NCBI GenBank assembly: GCA_947501045.1
Contig: CANMUI010000003.1
Coordinates: forward strand, 330,689-394,688
Reading direction: 5' to 3'
DNA from: an uncultured Psychrobacter sp.
GTDB lineage: Bacteria; Pseudomonadota; Gammaproteobacteria; Pseudomonadales; Moraxellaceae
DNA length: 64,000 nucleotides
The translations under genes and the position numbers were made by a program. The notes beneath the pieces were generated by a model. It was not told the origin of the DNA. It saw only the letters and a list, made by a program, of their open reading frames with translations, and did no database searches. Of this stretch, positions 54,807-63,925 are shown one piece after another (the stretch's first letter is position 1; each line of letters begins with the position of its first letter).

Positions 54807-55574
54807 CTAGCGGCTTTGTTTGATCACCTCAGCGGCCAGTTTTTGATAAGCGCGCGATCCTTTTGACCATCGCTCATAAGCAATGATAGGTAGGCCATGG
54901 GCCGGCGCCTCTGCTAAACGCACATTTCTTGGAATGTGCGTTTTATACATAGTATCACCAAAATACGCTTCTAATTCGGCTGATACATCACGAGCTAGGG
55001 TGTTACGCGCATCGAATAAAGTTCTTACCACCCCGCGAATATGCAGCTTAGGGTTGAGTTCAGTTAAGCGCTCAATGGTTTGTGATAAGTCTGCTAAACC
55101 TTCTAGAGCATAGTACTCACATTGCATAGGAATAATAACATCATTGGTTGCTACCAAAGCGTTAATCGTAAGCAAATTTAAACTAGGGGCACAGTCCATA
55201 ATGACATAGTCATAAGGCTTTTTTTGCTCAGCTATGAGATCAGTCATGGCTTTCTTTAGCAGCTCATGGCTGTCAGTTTGTCCCATCAACGTAACGTCCA
55301 TACCTGCCAGTTCACGATTAGCGCCAATAACGTCAAAACCTGCTGGACTTCTTACGGTTGCAGCAGATAAGGATACGCCATCGAGTAGTACATCCGCCAT
55401 CGTCAGCGCAAGCTCATTTTTATCAAGTCCGGTACCACTAGTCGCATTACCCTGAGGGTCTAAGTCAATCAGTAGTACATGTTTGCGTTTGGCCGCCAAG
55501 CTGGCGGTCAAATTTACTGCCGTCGTGGTTTTACCAACGCCGCCTTTTTGATTCGCAATTGCTATGATTTCCAT
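54807..55574 (-). CDS. parA: Chromosome partitioning ATPase ParA
   Basis: Walker-type ATPase that segregates ParB-parS complexes. ANQKGGVGKTTTAVNL is the deviant Walker A at the N-terminus, IDLDPQGNATSG follows, and VIMDCAPSLNLLTINAL is the Walker B region. From ATG 55574 it has 255 residues. The frame opens four codons earlier at a TTG. It is 120 bp before parB and 75 bp after rsmG. Confidence 0.95.
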   Translation of the reverse strand: MEIIAIANQKGGVGKTTTAVNLTASLAAKRKHVLLIDLDPQGNATSGTGLDKNELALTMADVLLDGVSLSAATVRSPAGFDVIGANRELAGMDVTLMGQTDSHELLKKAMTDLIAEQKKPYDYVIMDCAPSLNLLTINALVATNDVIIPMQCEYYALEGLADLSQTIERLTELNPKLHIRGVVRTLFDARNTLARDVSAELEAYFGDTMYKTHIPRNVRLAEAPAHGLPIIAYERWSKGSRAYQKLAAEVIKQSR

Positions 55575-55648
55575 ACACTCACTCAATTTAATTAGGGTCT
55601 AATATTTTAACTGTTTTTATTTAATGGTATAGATAAGGTGCTCATAGC

Positions 55649-56395
55649 TTAGACATTTTTAGCAGATAATTCAATCAAATGACGGCTCTCTTCTAAACGT
55701 GGCACGTCAAGCTTGATGGTGTTAATCTGCCACTTTTGATCTAACGCCTGCCATTCATCATCCGCAGGTGCTTTACCTTTCATAGCACACAAACGACCAT
55801 CATCTATTAAACACGGCTGCGCTACGGCTACAAAATCTGTCAAGCTAGCAAAAGCTCTTGAGGTTACGACCTCGTAGCTGCCCTCATGCGCCTCAATACG
55901 GACAGCAATAGGCTCTACGTTGTCCAAACCAAGCTGGCTACTAATTTGCCTGATAAAACGTATTTTTTTCTGATTGCTATCGAGTGCGGTGCAATGACGC
56001 TCAGGCTGACAAATGGCAATAATAACTGCTGGCAGTCCTGCGCCAGTACCGATATCAAGCAGTGATCCTGACGGTAAATGCGGTATAATAGCCAAGCAAT
56101 CGAGCACGTGTTTGATCAGCGCCTCGATCGGATCAGTAATGGCGGTCAGATTATACGCTTTATTCCACAATAAAAGCTGGTCTAAGTATAATAATAATGC
56201 ACGCTGTTGTTTAGCAGTCAAAGAAAGACCCAATGTCTGTGATGCCTCTTTTAAAATATCAGCTAACATAGGCAGCTGCGCAGTAATTTTTGTAAACCCT
56301 GTAGGATCTATAATGCTCATGTGATTGGAATCATCCATGCTAGCGGCAGAACCATTAATAGAAGAGTTAGCAGACGAATTAGCAGAAGCAGACAT
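55649..56395 (-). CDS. rsmG: 16S rRNA (guanine527-N7)-methyltransferase
   Basis: SAM-dependent methylation of 16S rRNA G527. LLLWNKAYNLTAITDP, HVLDCLAIIPHL, LLDIGTGAGLPAVIIAI (SAM site) and VVTSRAFASL are RsmG blocks. The first 30 residues are Ser/Asn/Ala repeats; Met at 56338 or 56320 could be the real start and would give the usual ~220 residues. Together with parAB it forms the classical origin-proximal cluster. mnmG, the usual upstream neighbour, is missing here. Confidence 0.93.
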   Translation of the reverse strand: MSASANSSANSSINGSAASMDDSNHMSIIDPTGFTKITAQLPMLADILKEASQTLGLSLTAKQQRALLLYLDQLLLWNKAYNLTAITDPIEALIKHVLDCLAIIPHLPSGSLLDIGTGAGLPAVIIAICQPERHCTALDSNQKKIRFIRQISSQLGLDNVEPIAVRIEAHEGSYEVVTSRAFASLTDFVAVAQPCLIDDGRLCAMKGKAPADDEWQALDQKWQINTIKLDVPRLEESRHLIELSAKNV

Positions 56396-56764
56396 ACAAC
56401 GAGTTATCCAGTTTTGGTTTGTGAACCGTCTATATTATCATGCAGTCTACTGATTGAATAGTTGCAGATTGCGCCAATCTTTAGCATCTTATACTATCTA
56501 TGCTGACCCTGACTATATTGGCACTGCATCTCTACTTTAATATCATTGAGGTCTCTACTTTAGTATCATTGGGACATTATTTTTCTTTATACTTCAGCTA
56601 AACCATTCTCTTAATCTTATGTGCTATAGTCAATCCTAACTAAAACTAGCACACCTTTATACCAGCGACACTGTACTTGTTTTACAGTACCTCAACTATA
56701 TTTGCTGGTTCTCTACGACTTTTAATGTCTTAAACTTTTTATTAAAACGATCGACTATACGCCT
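56396..56764. other. 369-bp divergent intergenic region between rsmG and the Lon-type protease gene
   Basis: AT-rich; it must hold promoters for both strands. It contains one pair of 23-bp tandem repeats (56529-56574). No DnaA-box cluster and no parS-like palindrome was seen by eye. Confidence 0.55.
56529..56574 (+). repeat. Two tandem 23-bp repeats upstream of the Lon-type gene
   Basis: TCTCTACTTTARTATCATTG followed by 3 bases occurs twice in direct succession with few differences (56529-56551 and 56552-56574). Confidence 0.85.
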
Positions 56765-59443
56765 ATGACCGAACAACCATCAACTTTTACCGGAACTTCA
56801 AATCCGACTGTATGCTCCCATTCTACTTTGGGTACGAATGTCGCCTCTGATCACAGCGATATACAGACAGATAACTATGATCGACATAAAAATAATAAAC
56901 AAGCTGCCAATGAACAAGCTACTTTAAAACCTCATCCTATATTTACAACGACCGCTCAGCGTTGTCTTATTAGTGCTGATCAATTAAAACGCTACACTGA
57001 TACCAGCCATTTACCTATCGACACTCGCACTGCACCCAGTTTAGACGTCGGCTTTGGTCAAGCACGAGCTCTCAAAGCTTTGCATACAGCGCTTGATATA
57101 AAAGCCAGTGGCTATCATGTATTCGCCGCTGGAGAAAACGGACTTGGTAAACGTACTGTTATCAGCCGTCTGTTGCAGCGTATTGCTACCGAGGCACCAA
57201 CACCTGATGATTGGGTTTATGTACACAACTTTACCGACCCACGTACGCCCATAGCTTTAAATCTGCCTGCTAGCCAAGGTTTATTATTGCAGCAGCAAAT
57301 CAATGAGTTATGGATACAGGCCAAAAGACGACTGAGCCAGCGCTTTCGTAGCGACTCTTATCAAAGCAAAATTGAGGCCATCAAAAACGTAGCACATCAA
57401 CAAGAAAGCGATGCTTACGATGAGCTAAATGCCGAGGGTAAACAGTACGATTTAGCGCTCACTTTTCGTCCCTTTGATAACAAAGCGGTTTTTGTGCACC
57501 CAAGCCAGCTGCTACAAGATAAAAACGAGACTAATAAGAATAACGAGACGGTAAATGCTGCTATAAATCCTGGTGAGCCCGCTAAATCTGTGAGCGAAAA
57601 CAACCGTTTTACCCAAAAAAACCACATGCAAAAGCGCTTTAACCAGTTGACCATTGTATTAGAGCAATTAGAAGACGATGCTAACGATGCGATAGAAACC
57701 CTGCATCGTGATATTGCTAAGCGCACACTACAGCCTTTATTTAAACCTATTAAAGAGCAGTTTGCTAAGCTACCAGCGGTAACCACTTATTTGCAAGCAA
57801 TGCTTGATGATATGATCGCGCACGTCGAGCGTATCGTCAACGGTGATGATGATGAGTTTGTCACCGCCATACTAACAACCACGCCAAGCCGCTACGCTGT
57901 CAACGTCTTAGTTAGTCATGCCCCTAAAAGCGGTGCCCCTGTAGTATTTGAAGATTTGCCCACGCATCTTAATCTGCTCGGCCATGTTGAACAAATTACC
58001 CAACTTGGCACAGTGACTACCGATGTCAGTATGATTCGTGCCGGCGCGCTCCACCGTGCTAATGGCGGTTATTTATTGTTAGAGGCCAGCCATGTCCTCG
58101 AGCATCCTTATGCCTGGCAGGGCCTAAAACGCGCGCTGCAATCTCGTAAAATTAAGCTATCCAGTCTTGAGCAAATGCTAACCTTAACTGGTAGTTTATC
58201 GCTAGCGCCTGCGCCTATCGACCTTGATGTCAAGGTGATTTTGCTTGGGGAGGCGGATTTATACTATGAGCTTTTAGAGCTTGAACCTGAGTTTGATGCG
58301 GTGTTTAAAATTCGAGCTGATTTTCACGATGATGTGACACGTACCAGCACTCATGAGTTAGCGCTGGTTGCCAAAATGGCTGATATTATTGATTATGCTA
58401 GCCTTTATCCTTTTGATAATAGTGCACAAGCGGCTTTGCTTGAGCATTTAAGCTTACAAGCTGAAGATCAAGACCGGTTAAGTTTGCATAGTGATCGCTT
58501 GATTAAACTGCTGCATGAGTCTAATCGTCATGCCCGGCTCGATGGTGAAAGTATCGTTGATGCCACGCACGTCACCCAAGCCATTAATGATATGGATGAG
58601 CGCTCAGGGTACTTGCGCGATCTGTACTGGGATGAGCTCAAAAACGGTCAGCAATTGATTAATACCCAAGGCGTTGCTGTTGGCCAAGTCAATGCCCTTA
58701 CCGTCGTCAGCTATGCTGATAGCGAGTTTGGTATGCCCGCGCGCCTTACTGCGGTGATTCAGCCCAATACGGGCGCTGGTGATATCTTAGATATAGAGCG
58801 CGATGTTGATCTAGGTGGCAGCCTGCACGCTAAGGGTATGTTGATTATGACTAGCTACTTGCGCGCTTTATTTAGCGAGCACCATGCGCTCAACTTTAGT
58901 GCCTCTTTAGCTTTTGAACAAAGCTACGCGCACATTGATGGCGATAGTGCTACAGTTAGCGAAGCCTGCGCGCTATTGTCCGCTTTAGCTGATGCCCCTA
59001 TCAATCAAGCCCTTGCCATTACCGGTTCTATGAATCAGCTGGGTGAAGTGCAAGCGGTTGGCGGTATCAATGCCAAAATCGCCGGTTTTTTTGATGCGTG
59101 CCGCGAGCAAGAGCTCACTGGGGAGCAAGGCGTAGTTATCCCCATAGCTAATGTCAAGCAGCTTATGCTGCGCGACGATATTATTGAGGCAGTCGAATCT
59201 AATAAATTTCATATTTATGGCGTGCGTACTTTGAGCGAAGCTTTGACTTTAATGACTGGTCTACCTGTCGACACGCTGAACAAAAAGAAGCTGTATCATA
59301 AAGATACTCTATTTGGCAAGGTTCTACGCCGCTTAGCCTCGTGGGATGATCATCAAGACAGCATTGAGGCCGATGAAAAACAGTCGAAAAACAAAGGTAA
59401 GAACAAGAAGGGCAAGCAAAAAGGTAAGAACAAAAAAGACTAA
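56765..59443 (+). CDS. ATP-dependent Lon-type protease (LonB/YcbZ-like)
   Basis: An 892-residue AAA+ protease of the YcbZ group, not the classical Lon. After about 70 disordered residues, the P-loop-like AAGENGLGKRT (about 119-129) opens an AAA region. GGYLLLEASHVLEHPYAWQGLKRAL and the arginine-rich LHESNRHARLDGES block belong to its AAA core. The C-terminal protease domain has DGDSATVSEACALLSALADAP with the catalytic Ser and GGINAKIAGFF with the catalytic Lys. The tail (about 868-892) is almost wholly Lys/Gly/Asn. The cytoplasmic substrate is unknown; YcbZ relatives are implicated in ribosome-related processes in E. coli. Confidence 0.9.
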   Translation: MTEQPSTFTGTSNPTVCSHSTLGTNVASDHSDIQTDNYDRHKNNKQAANEQATLKPHPIFTTTAQRCLISADQLKRYTDTSHLPIDTRTAPSLDVGFGQARALKALHTALDIKASGYHVFAAGENGLGKRTVISRLLQRIATEAPTPDDWVYVHNFTDPRTPIALNLPASQGLLLQQQINELWIQAKRRLSQRFRSDSYQSKIEAIKNVAHQQESDAYDELNAEGKQYDLALTFRPFDNKAVFVHPSQLLQDKNETNKNNETVNAAINPGEPAKSVSENNRFTQKNHMQKRFNQLTIVLEQLEDDANDAIETLHRDIAKRTLQPLFKPIKEQFAKLPAVTTYLQAMLDDMIAHVERIVNGDDDEFVTAILTTTPSRYAVNVLVSHAPKSGAPVVFEDLPTHLNLLGHVEQITQLGTVTTDVSMIRAGALHRANGGYLLLEASHVLEHPYAWQGLKRALQSRKIKLSSLEQMLTLTGSLSLAPAPIDLDVKVILLGEADLYYELLELEPEFDAVFKIRADFHDDVTRTSTHELALVAKMADIIDYASLYPFDNSAQAALLEHLSLQAEDQDRLSLHSDRLIKLLHESNRHARLDGESIVDATHVTQAINDMDERSGYLRDLYWDELKNGQQLINTQGVAVGQVNALTVVSYADSEFGMPARLTAVIQPNTGAGDILDIERDVDLGGSLHAKGMLIMTSYLRALFSEHHALNFSASLAFEQSYAHIDGDSATVSEACALLSALADAPINQALAITGSMNQLGEVQAVGGINAKIAGFFDACREQELTGEQGVVIPIANVKQLMLRDDIIEAVESNKFHIYGVRTLSEALTLMTGLPVDTLNKKKLYHKDTLFGKVLRRLASWDDHQDSIEADEKQSKNKGKNKKGKQKGKNKKD

Positions 59444-59588
59444 GTCGCTGAATAAAACACCTGTAAAATACTATAGTAAAGCAGAAAAACGATCACTCCT
59501 AGACGTCATCGTTGTTTTCTGCGATGATAAAATAGTAAAAATTAAAGTGTTTCTGATAAATTGATTTACTTATATAGGTTATTTTTGC

Positions 59589-60725
59589 ATGACTGTACAA
59601 ACAATTGATAACCCTGATGCTAAAAGTCAGCAGGCTGATAGCGAATCATCATCTGCATTAGATAATAAAACGAAAGCCGACAACCCCAAGACCGAAGCTA
59701 GCGAGAGCGCAGCCAGTCGTCACGGTGCGGCGACAACAGCGCGTCAGTGGCAAGTACTCTCACAGCTGCAGCGCAACCGCTGGGTAGGTACTACTCATAT
59801 CTATGAGCAGCTACAACTAGCAGGTTTTGATATCAGTCTACGTACCGTACAAAGGGATCTAAACGCTTTAGCCAAACGCTTCCCTATCGAAAAAAACAAT
59901 GCCAATCCGCAAGGTTGGCGCTGGCGCGATGATGCGCCGTTACAAAGTCTGCCGCATATGAATTTATCTCAAGCCGTTGCGTTTAACATGGTGGAGGCCA
60001 ATCTGACTCAGCTATTACCGCCAGCTATTTTAGATGAGCTCTTCCCATGGTTTGATCTGGCGCGCCGACAACTAAAAAACAGTAAAGTCACTCATTCGTG
60101 GATTGATCGAGTGCGTATTGAGACGGCAACCCAGCCTTTGATCGCGCCGCATATTGACTTGGATAGTAAAGACAATATTTATCATGCTCTGTTTTATCAG
60201 CTTCAAATCAAAGCCTGCTATACGCGCAGCAATAAATCAGAAGCTAGCGAATATACGCTAAACCCAATCGCTATTATCCAGCGCGGGGTGATTATCTACT
60301 TGCTCGCCACCCGTACTGACGACCCAGAAGCTATTATTCGTACCTTTGCGCTGCACCGCTTTGCAAGCGTTGAGATTCTCGATAGTCCTGCACAGACACC
60401 TGATGACTTCCACTTAGACAGTTATCTGGATGCCGGTAGCATGGGATTCACTCATCCTCTACTAAGTCAATTGCCGGATCATGGCAAAGATACGCCAATC
60501 GAGCTAAAATTTACCCAGAGGGCAGGTAAGAGCCTGACAGAGAGTAAGCTTAGCGAGGATCAAACCGTTACTATCAACGATGATGATACCATGACAGTTA
60601 AAGCAACGGTAAATTTGACTTCACAGCTGGTCTGGTGGCTACGCGGTTTTGGCACTGGTTTGTTAGCAGCCAAACCTTCATTACTGTATGACGTAGTGTC
60701 AAATAAAAACAGCAATGATAAATAG
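59589..60725 (+). CDS. WYL-domain transcriptional regulator
   Basis: A 378-residue predicted DNA-binding regulator. After about 50 disordered residues, a winged helix-turn-helix (QVLSQLQRNRWVGTTHIYEQ to RTVQRDLNALAKRFPIEKNN, about 54-105) precedes a WYL ligand-binding domain (YTLNPIAIIQRGVIIYLLATRTD about 217-240) and a WCX-like C-terminal domain. WYL proteins sense nucleotides or nucleic acids and often control defence or DNA-damage genes. Here the neighbours are the Lon-type protease (145-bp gap) and a TerD-like protein gene 98 bp downstream, so its target may be one of them (inference). Confidence 0.85.
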   Translation: MTVQTIDNPDAKSQQADSESSSALDNKTKADNPKTEASESAASRHGAATTARQWQVLSQLQRNRWVGTTHIYEQLQLAGFDISLRTVQRDLNALAKRFPIEKNNANPQGWRWRDDAPLQSLPHMNLSQAVAFNMVEANLTQLLPPAILDELFPWFDLARRQLKNSKVTHSWIDRVRIETATQPLIAPHIDLDSKDNIYHALFYQLQIKACYTRSNKSEASEYTLNPIAIIQRGVIIYLLATRTDDPEAIIRTFALHRFASVEILDSPAQTPDDFHLDSYLDAGSMGFTHPLLSQLPDHGKDTPIELKFTQRAGKSLTESKLSEDQTVTINDDDTMTVKATVNLTSQLVWWLRGFGTGLLAAKPSLLYDVVSNKNSNDK

Positions 60726-60823
60726 ATAAAAAGACCTCTAAAAAGAGCCGATCTTGATCATAAACCTTATATAAAACTAACAAATTTAAAACTATCAAAT
60801 TTAAAACAATGAAAAGGACTACC

Positions 60824-61486
60824 ATGCCAACTCCAACCCCTGCACCGCTACTCTCAGATAGCTTGATTGCTCTTGGTCTTACTGCCAGAACATTGTTTTT
60901 TGCGTTAAATTTTGATTTTACACCGCCCGAGCCCGATAAAAAAAGTAAGCTACAACGTCTAAAGAAAAATCAAGGCACCATTGATATCGACATCGCTTGC
61001 GTCCTATACGATGATAGCTGCACAATTCAGGATATAGTATGGTTTAAAAAGTTGCGTGACAAGGCTGAGTCAGTATGCCACCAAGGCGATAGCCTTAACG
61101 GTAAAGATCGGGGCAATGAGGCCATGTATCTAGCGCCGCTAGATCAAGAACAAATTCGCTTATATTTAGATAAGATACCAGCACATATTACCCAGATCGG
61201 TTTACTTGCCAGCTCGTATTATGGACAACCTTTTGGCAAAGTAGCTGGTGGTGAGGTGCATCTGAGTGATGATGAAGGCAACCGCGCTTTTGAGGTCAAT
61301 TTAAAGCAATTACCGCGCGATTGTAATGCGCTTTGGGTAGCAAGCCTACGCCGCGAGATTGATGATTGGTATCTGACGCTGCAAAACCTGCCACTGACCG
61401 ATACCGACTTACAAAAAGCGGCTCAGCAGGTGGCGCACGAATTAGCGCGCACTCTGCCCCTCTCACAAACAGTAATGCAAAGCTAG
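60824..61486 (+). CDS. TerD-family protein
   Basis: A 220-residue protein with the TerD beta-sandwich pattern: IDIDIACVLYDDSCTIQDIVWF (about 47-68), a GDSLNG turn, EAMYLAPLD, and FGKVAGGEVHLSDDEGNRAFEVNL. TerD proteins bind Ca2+ and are linked to tellurite, phage and stress resistance. A lone TerD without TerB/TerC or other ter genes is seen here. The start at ATG 60824 follows AAAAGGA at good spacing (an earlier ATG lies at 60809). It follows the WYL gene by 98 bp on the same strand and ends at a strong terminator. Confidence 0.82.
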   Translation: MPTPTPAPLLSDSLIALGLTARTLFFALNFDFTPPEPDKKSKLQRLKKNQGTIDIDIACVLYDDSCTIQDIVWFKKLRDKAESVCHQGDSLNGKDRGNEAMYLAPLDQEQIRLYLDKIPAHITQIGLLASSYYGQPFGKVAGGEVHLSDDEGNRAFEVNLKQLPRDCNALWVASLRREIDDWYLTLQNLPLTDTDLQKAAQQVAHELARTLPLSQTVMQS

Positions 61487-61509
61487 TTTAACCGTCTTAT
61501 TGGGCATAA

Positions 61510-61547
61510 AAAAGGCGCTAGGTAGATAATCTATCTAGCGCCTTTTG
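61510..61547. terminator. Bidirectional terminator between the TerD and ion-channel genes
   Basis: AAAAGGCGCTAGGTAGA and its near-perfect inverse (one G-U pair) form a 16-17 bp stem with a small loop, flanked by A and T runs, between convergent genes. Confidence 0.9.
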
Positions 61548-61558
61548 CTATTAACATC

Positions 61559-62539
61559 CTAGTCTAACGGCTCACCGCAGTGCGGACAAAAATTCTTTTT
61601 GCGCACCTCTTTTTCACGGCGTGCAAGCTCTTGCTCGCGCAGTACTTGTAGCACGATATCTTGCGCCTGCTCTTTATCAAGTCCCAGCTCGCGGCGAATT
61701 TTATCGATCATAGCCTGATTTTGTACCAAATCAAAGTCGCCATCGACCAGCTGTTCTCGAAAACCTTGCTCAATCTCGTCGCGGCGCTGTTCAAGCTCAT
61801 TAGCCAAACCTGTAGCCAAAATACCCGCAGGCAATGCCGCCAAACCCACACCTAGTATAGTAATAACCGCGCCCAATATTTTACCGGCGGTAGTGATTGG
61901 CGTCACGTCACCGTAACCCACGGTTGTAAGGGTAACGACCGCCCACCACATGGCCTTGGGTATCGACTCAAACTCCTCTGGCTGCGCATGGTTCTCTACT
62001 AAATAAATACCACTCGATGCGGTCACAATCATGATGATTAAAATAAAAATCACCGCTTGAAACGAGCCTTTTTCTTTGCTGATAACCACCAGTAGAATGC
62101 GTAAGGAAGCAAAATAACGCGTGAGCTTTAAGATTCTAAACAGCCGTAAAATACGCAGAAAACGCAGATCAATACTGACAAAGAAGTTTAAGAAGGCTGG
62201 TACGATAGCCACCAGATCAATTAAGGCTGATGGACTCTTTAACCACTCCCAGCGCTGCCGCCAGATAGTATCATCTGGTTTCGCCTCAGCCACACTCCAT
62301 AACCGTAGCAAATACTCGATAGAAAACACCACAATAGAGAAGTTTTCAAACAGGGTGAAATATTCTTGGTAAGGGTAATACCATTGATCAACTGACTCAG
62401 CAATAACTGCAGCGACGTTGGTCATAATTAAGAAAATTAGAAAGTAATCAACACAACGACTAAATAAGGTATCGTGAGCATTGTTTTGTAGAATATTATA
62501 AACAAAGTGACGCAGGCGCCGTATAGATTGGAATAGCAT
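61559..62539 (-). CDS. Ion transporter, voltage-gated-type K+ channel
   Basis: A 326-residue inner-membrane channel subunit. Six membrane segments lie in roughly residues 25-250, with an S4-like helix (DLRFLRILRLFRILKLTRYF) rich in regularly spaced Arg. The pore helix and filter TLTTVGYGDVTP give K+ selectivity. A cytoplasmic tail with two helical, charged stretches ends in CPHCGEPLD, a CxxC pair of rubredoxin/zinc-ribbon type. The start is ATG 62539, preceded by AGGGA; the open frame begins at TTG 62581. The next upstream gene on this strand encodes a zinc-ribbon membrane protein. Confidence 0.88.
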   Translation of the reverse strand: MLFQSIRRLRHFVYNILQNNAHDTLFSRCVDYFLIFLIMTNVAAVIAESVDQWYYPYQEYFTLFENFSIVVFSIEYLLRLWSVAEAKPDDTIWRQRWEWLKSPSALIDLVAIVPAFLNFFVSIDLRFLRILRLFRILKLTRYFASLRILLVVISKEKGSFQAVIFILIIMIVTASSGIYLVENHAQPEEFESIPKAMWWAVVTLTTVGYGDVTPITTAGKILGAVITILGVGLAALPAGILATGLANELEQRRDEIEQGFREQLVDGDFDLVQNQAMIDKIRRELGLDKEQAQDIVLQVLREQELARREKEVRKKNFCPHCGEPLD

Positions 62540-62645
62540 GCCGTCCCTATGCGGTATAACACCGTGGTTAAATGATTGCAATAAGCTTTAAGAGCGCCAG
62601 AAGCAGCACGGTCTTATCACTTAAAACATTTGAGAGTGGGAGTTA

Positions 62646-62873
62646 TTATACAAAATTTGCGTAAGAGATGTAGATTAAAGCCAATAGTAACAGCACCACG
62701 ATGCCAAGGCTAGAATGCAAAAAGCGTAACTCCGTGCGGGAGCTTTTACTTAAGCTTGCCGAAGATACTAGCGACAGTCCGCATTTAGGACAATAATTGT
62801 CAGCTTGGTTGAGTAAGTGCATAGAACGTGCATTGGCGCAGCGCATAGGCGAATTGCTACAATAGCCCGTCAT
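62646..62873 (-). CDS. Small zinc-ribbon membrane protein
   Basis: A 75-residue protein. Cys5 and Cys12 with CPKCG (about 28-32) make a four-Cys zinc-ribbon-like N-terminus, then a Ser/Lys linker and one membrane segment (about 53-72, LGIVVLLLLALIYISY). AAAGGA before the ATG gives a good SD. No named family is recognised. It is 106 bp upstream of the channel gene and probably in the same transcript; both carry Cys-pair zinc-ribbon elements. Confidence 0.72.
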   Translation of the reverse strand: MTGYCSNSPMRCANARSMHLLNQADNYCPKCGLSLVSSASLSKSSRTELRFLHSSLGIVVLLLLALIYISYANFV

Positions 62874-63230
62874 GATAATCCTTTATATTGATCCTATATT
62901 TATACACAGTATCTGGTAAACCTCTTCTATGATATATTTACCTCAATATCTTCGCTAGTTATAATAATTTTTAGTATTGAATCAATAGCCTACATTTTTT
63001 GCAAAAAATGCTTAAATTATATGATGCTAACGTCATTGTTCTGTTTTAAGCATTACGCTATTTATATTACTGATCAGTATCTAATTTACTACCATTGATA
63101 AAGAATATATACTACAATATATAAATGAGTTACAAATTATTTCACAAAAGTAACTATAATTATAGATATTTAGTGCCACTTTTTACTAAATATTTAATTT
63201 TCACCATTTATTATATTAAGGAATTACTTG
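62874..63230. other. AT-rich 357-bp region upstream of ompW-like gene
   Basis: Divergent promoters are expected here. A possible -35 TTGATA (63095-63100) with TATATA 17 bp later (63118-63123) is 108 bp before the porin ATG. Nothing else was seen. Confidence 0.5.
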
Positions 63231-63869
63231 ATGAAACTAAAATCCCTAGTTTTAGCAACCGCTGTCGCACTTACTATGACCTCTGCTTTTGCTGTCCCTG
63301 CAGGTACTTGGACTGTCGCTGCTGGCGCCCATATGGTTGATCCTAAAAACGATAACGGAGATGTATCCACCGCTTTAGGTAACTTGTCAGTTGATGTTGA
63401 CGACGATATTCGTCCAACCCTTAGTGGCGAATACTTCGTCGCTGATAACGTCGGTATTGAGTTGTTAGCTGCGATCCCATTTCATCATGATATTACCTTA
63501 ACGACAGCTGATGGTGCTGAAGTAGATGCTAAGACTCAACATCTTCCCCCTACGCTATCACTACAGTATCACTTCGATGGTTACAATATGCCTATGAATG
63601 TGAAGCCTTTCGTGGGTGTTGGTGTTAACTATACTACGTTTTTTAAAGAAAGAATCTACCTTGGTAATGGTAATGATTTAGAGCTTGACGATAGTGTTGG
63701 CGTTGCTGGCCACATCGGTCTTGATATTCCTTTCTCTCCACGTGATGCTTTCCGTATTGATGCACGCTACATGGACATTAAAACAGATGCCAGCTTAAAC
63801 GGTGATGATATCGGTGAAGTTGATATTAGCCCTTGGGTATACGGTGTCGCTTTTGTCAAAAGCTTCTAA
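63231..63869 (+). CDS. OmpW-family outer membrane protein
   Basis: A 212-residue outer-membrane beta-barrel. A signal peptide (residues 1-22, MKLKSLVLATAVALTMTSAF, cleavage near AFA-VP) is followed by the OmpW opening GTWTVAAGAHMVDPKNDNG. Alternating strands include ATLSGEYF-like and LPPTLSLQYHFDG. It ends in ...VYGVAFVKSF with the C-terminal Phe needed for barrel assembly. The start is ATG 63231 with AAGGAA upstream, not the adjacent TTG. OmpW barrels pass small hydrophobic molecules; the cargo here is unknown. No terminator is seen before the IS-like end. Confidence 0.9.
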   Translation: MKLKSLVLATAVALTMTSAFAVPAGTWTVAAGAHMVDPKNDNGDVSTALGNLSVDVDDDIRPTLSGEYFVADNVGIELLAAIPFHHDITLTTADGAEVDAKTQHLPPTLSLQYHFDGYNMPMNVKPFVGVGVNYTTFFKERIYLGNGNDLELDDSVGVAGHIGLDIPFSPRDAFRIDARYMDIKTDASLNGDDIGEVDISPWVYGVAFVKSF

Positions 63870-63925
63870 TATAGATGAGCTATAACCTAACTTAAAGTTG
63901 CTACGAAAAAAAGCCAATATCACTT

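Noticed and set aside
54807..56395. parS site or origin near rsmG-parA-parB
   Set aside because: Two CACGTG-containing stretches (in rsmG and holB) do not match the 16-bp parS consensus outside the core, and no DnaA-box cluster was seen. The location is near-origin only by gene content.
59346..59564. Separate small basic protein overlapping the Lon-type C-terminus
   Set aside because: It is the +1 frame reading of the Lys-rich tail running into the intergenic space, with no SD of its own.
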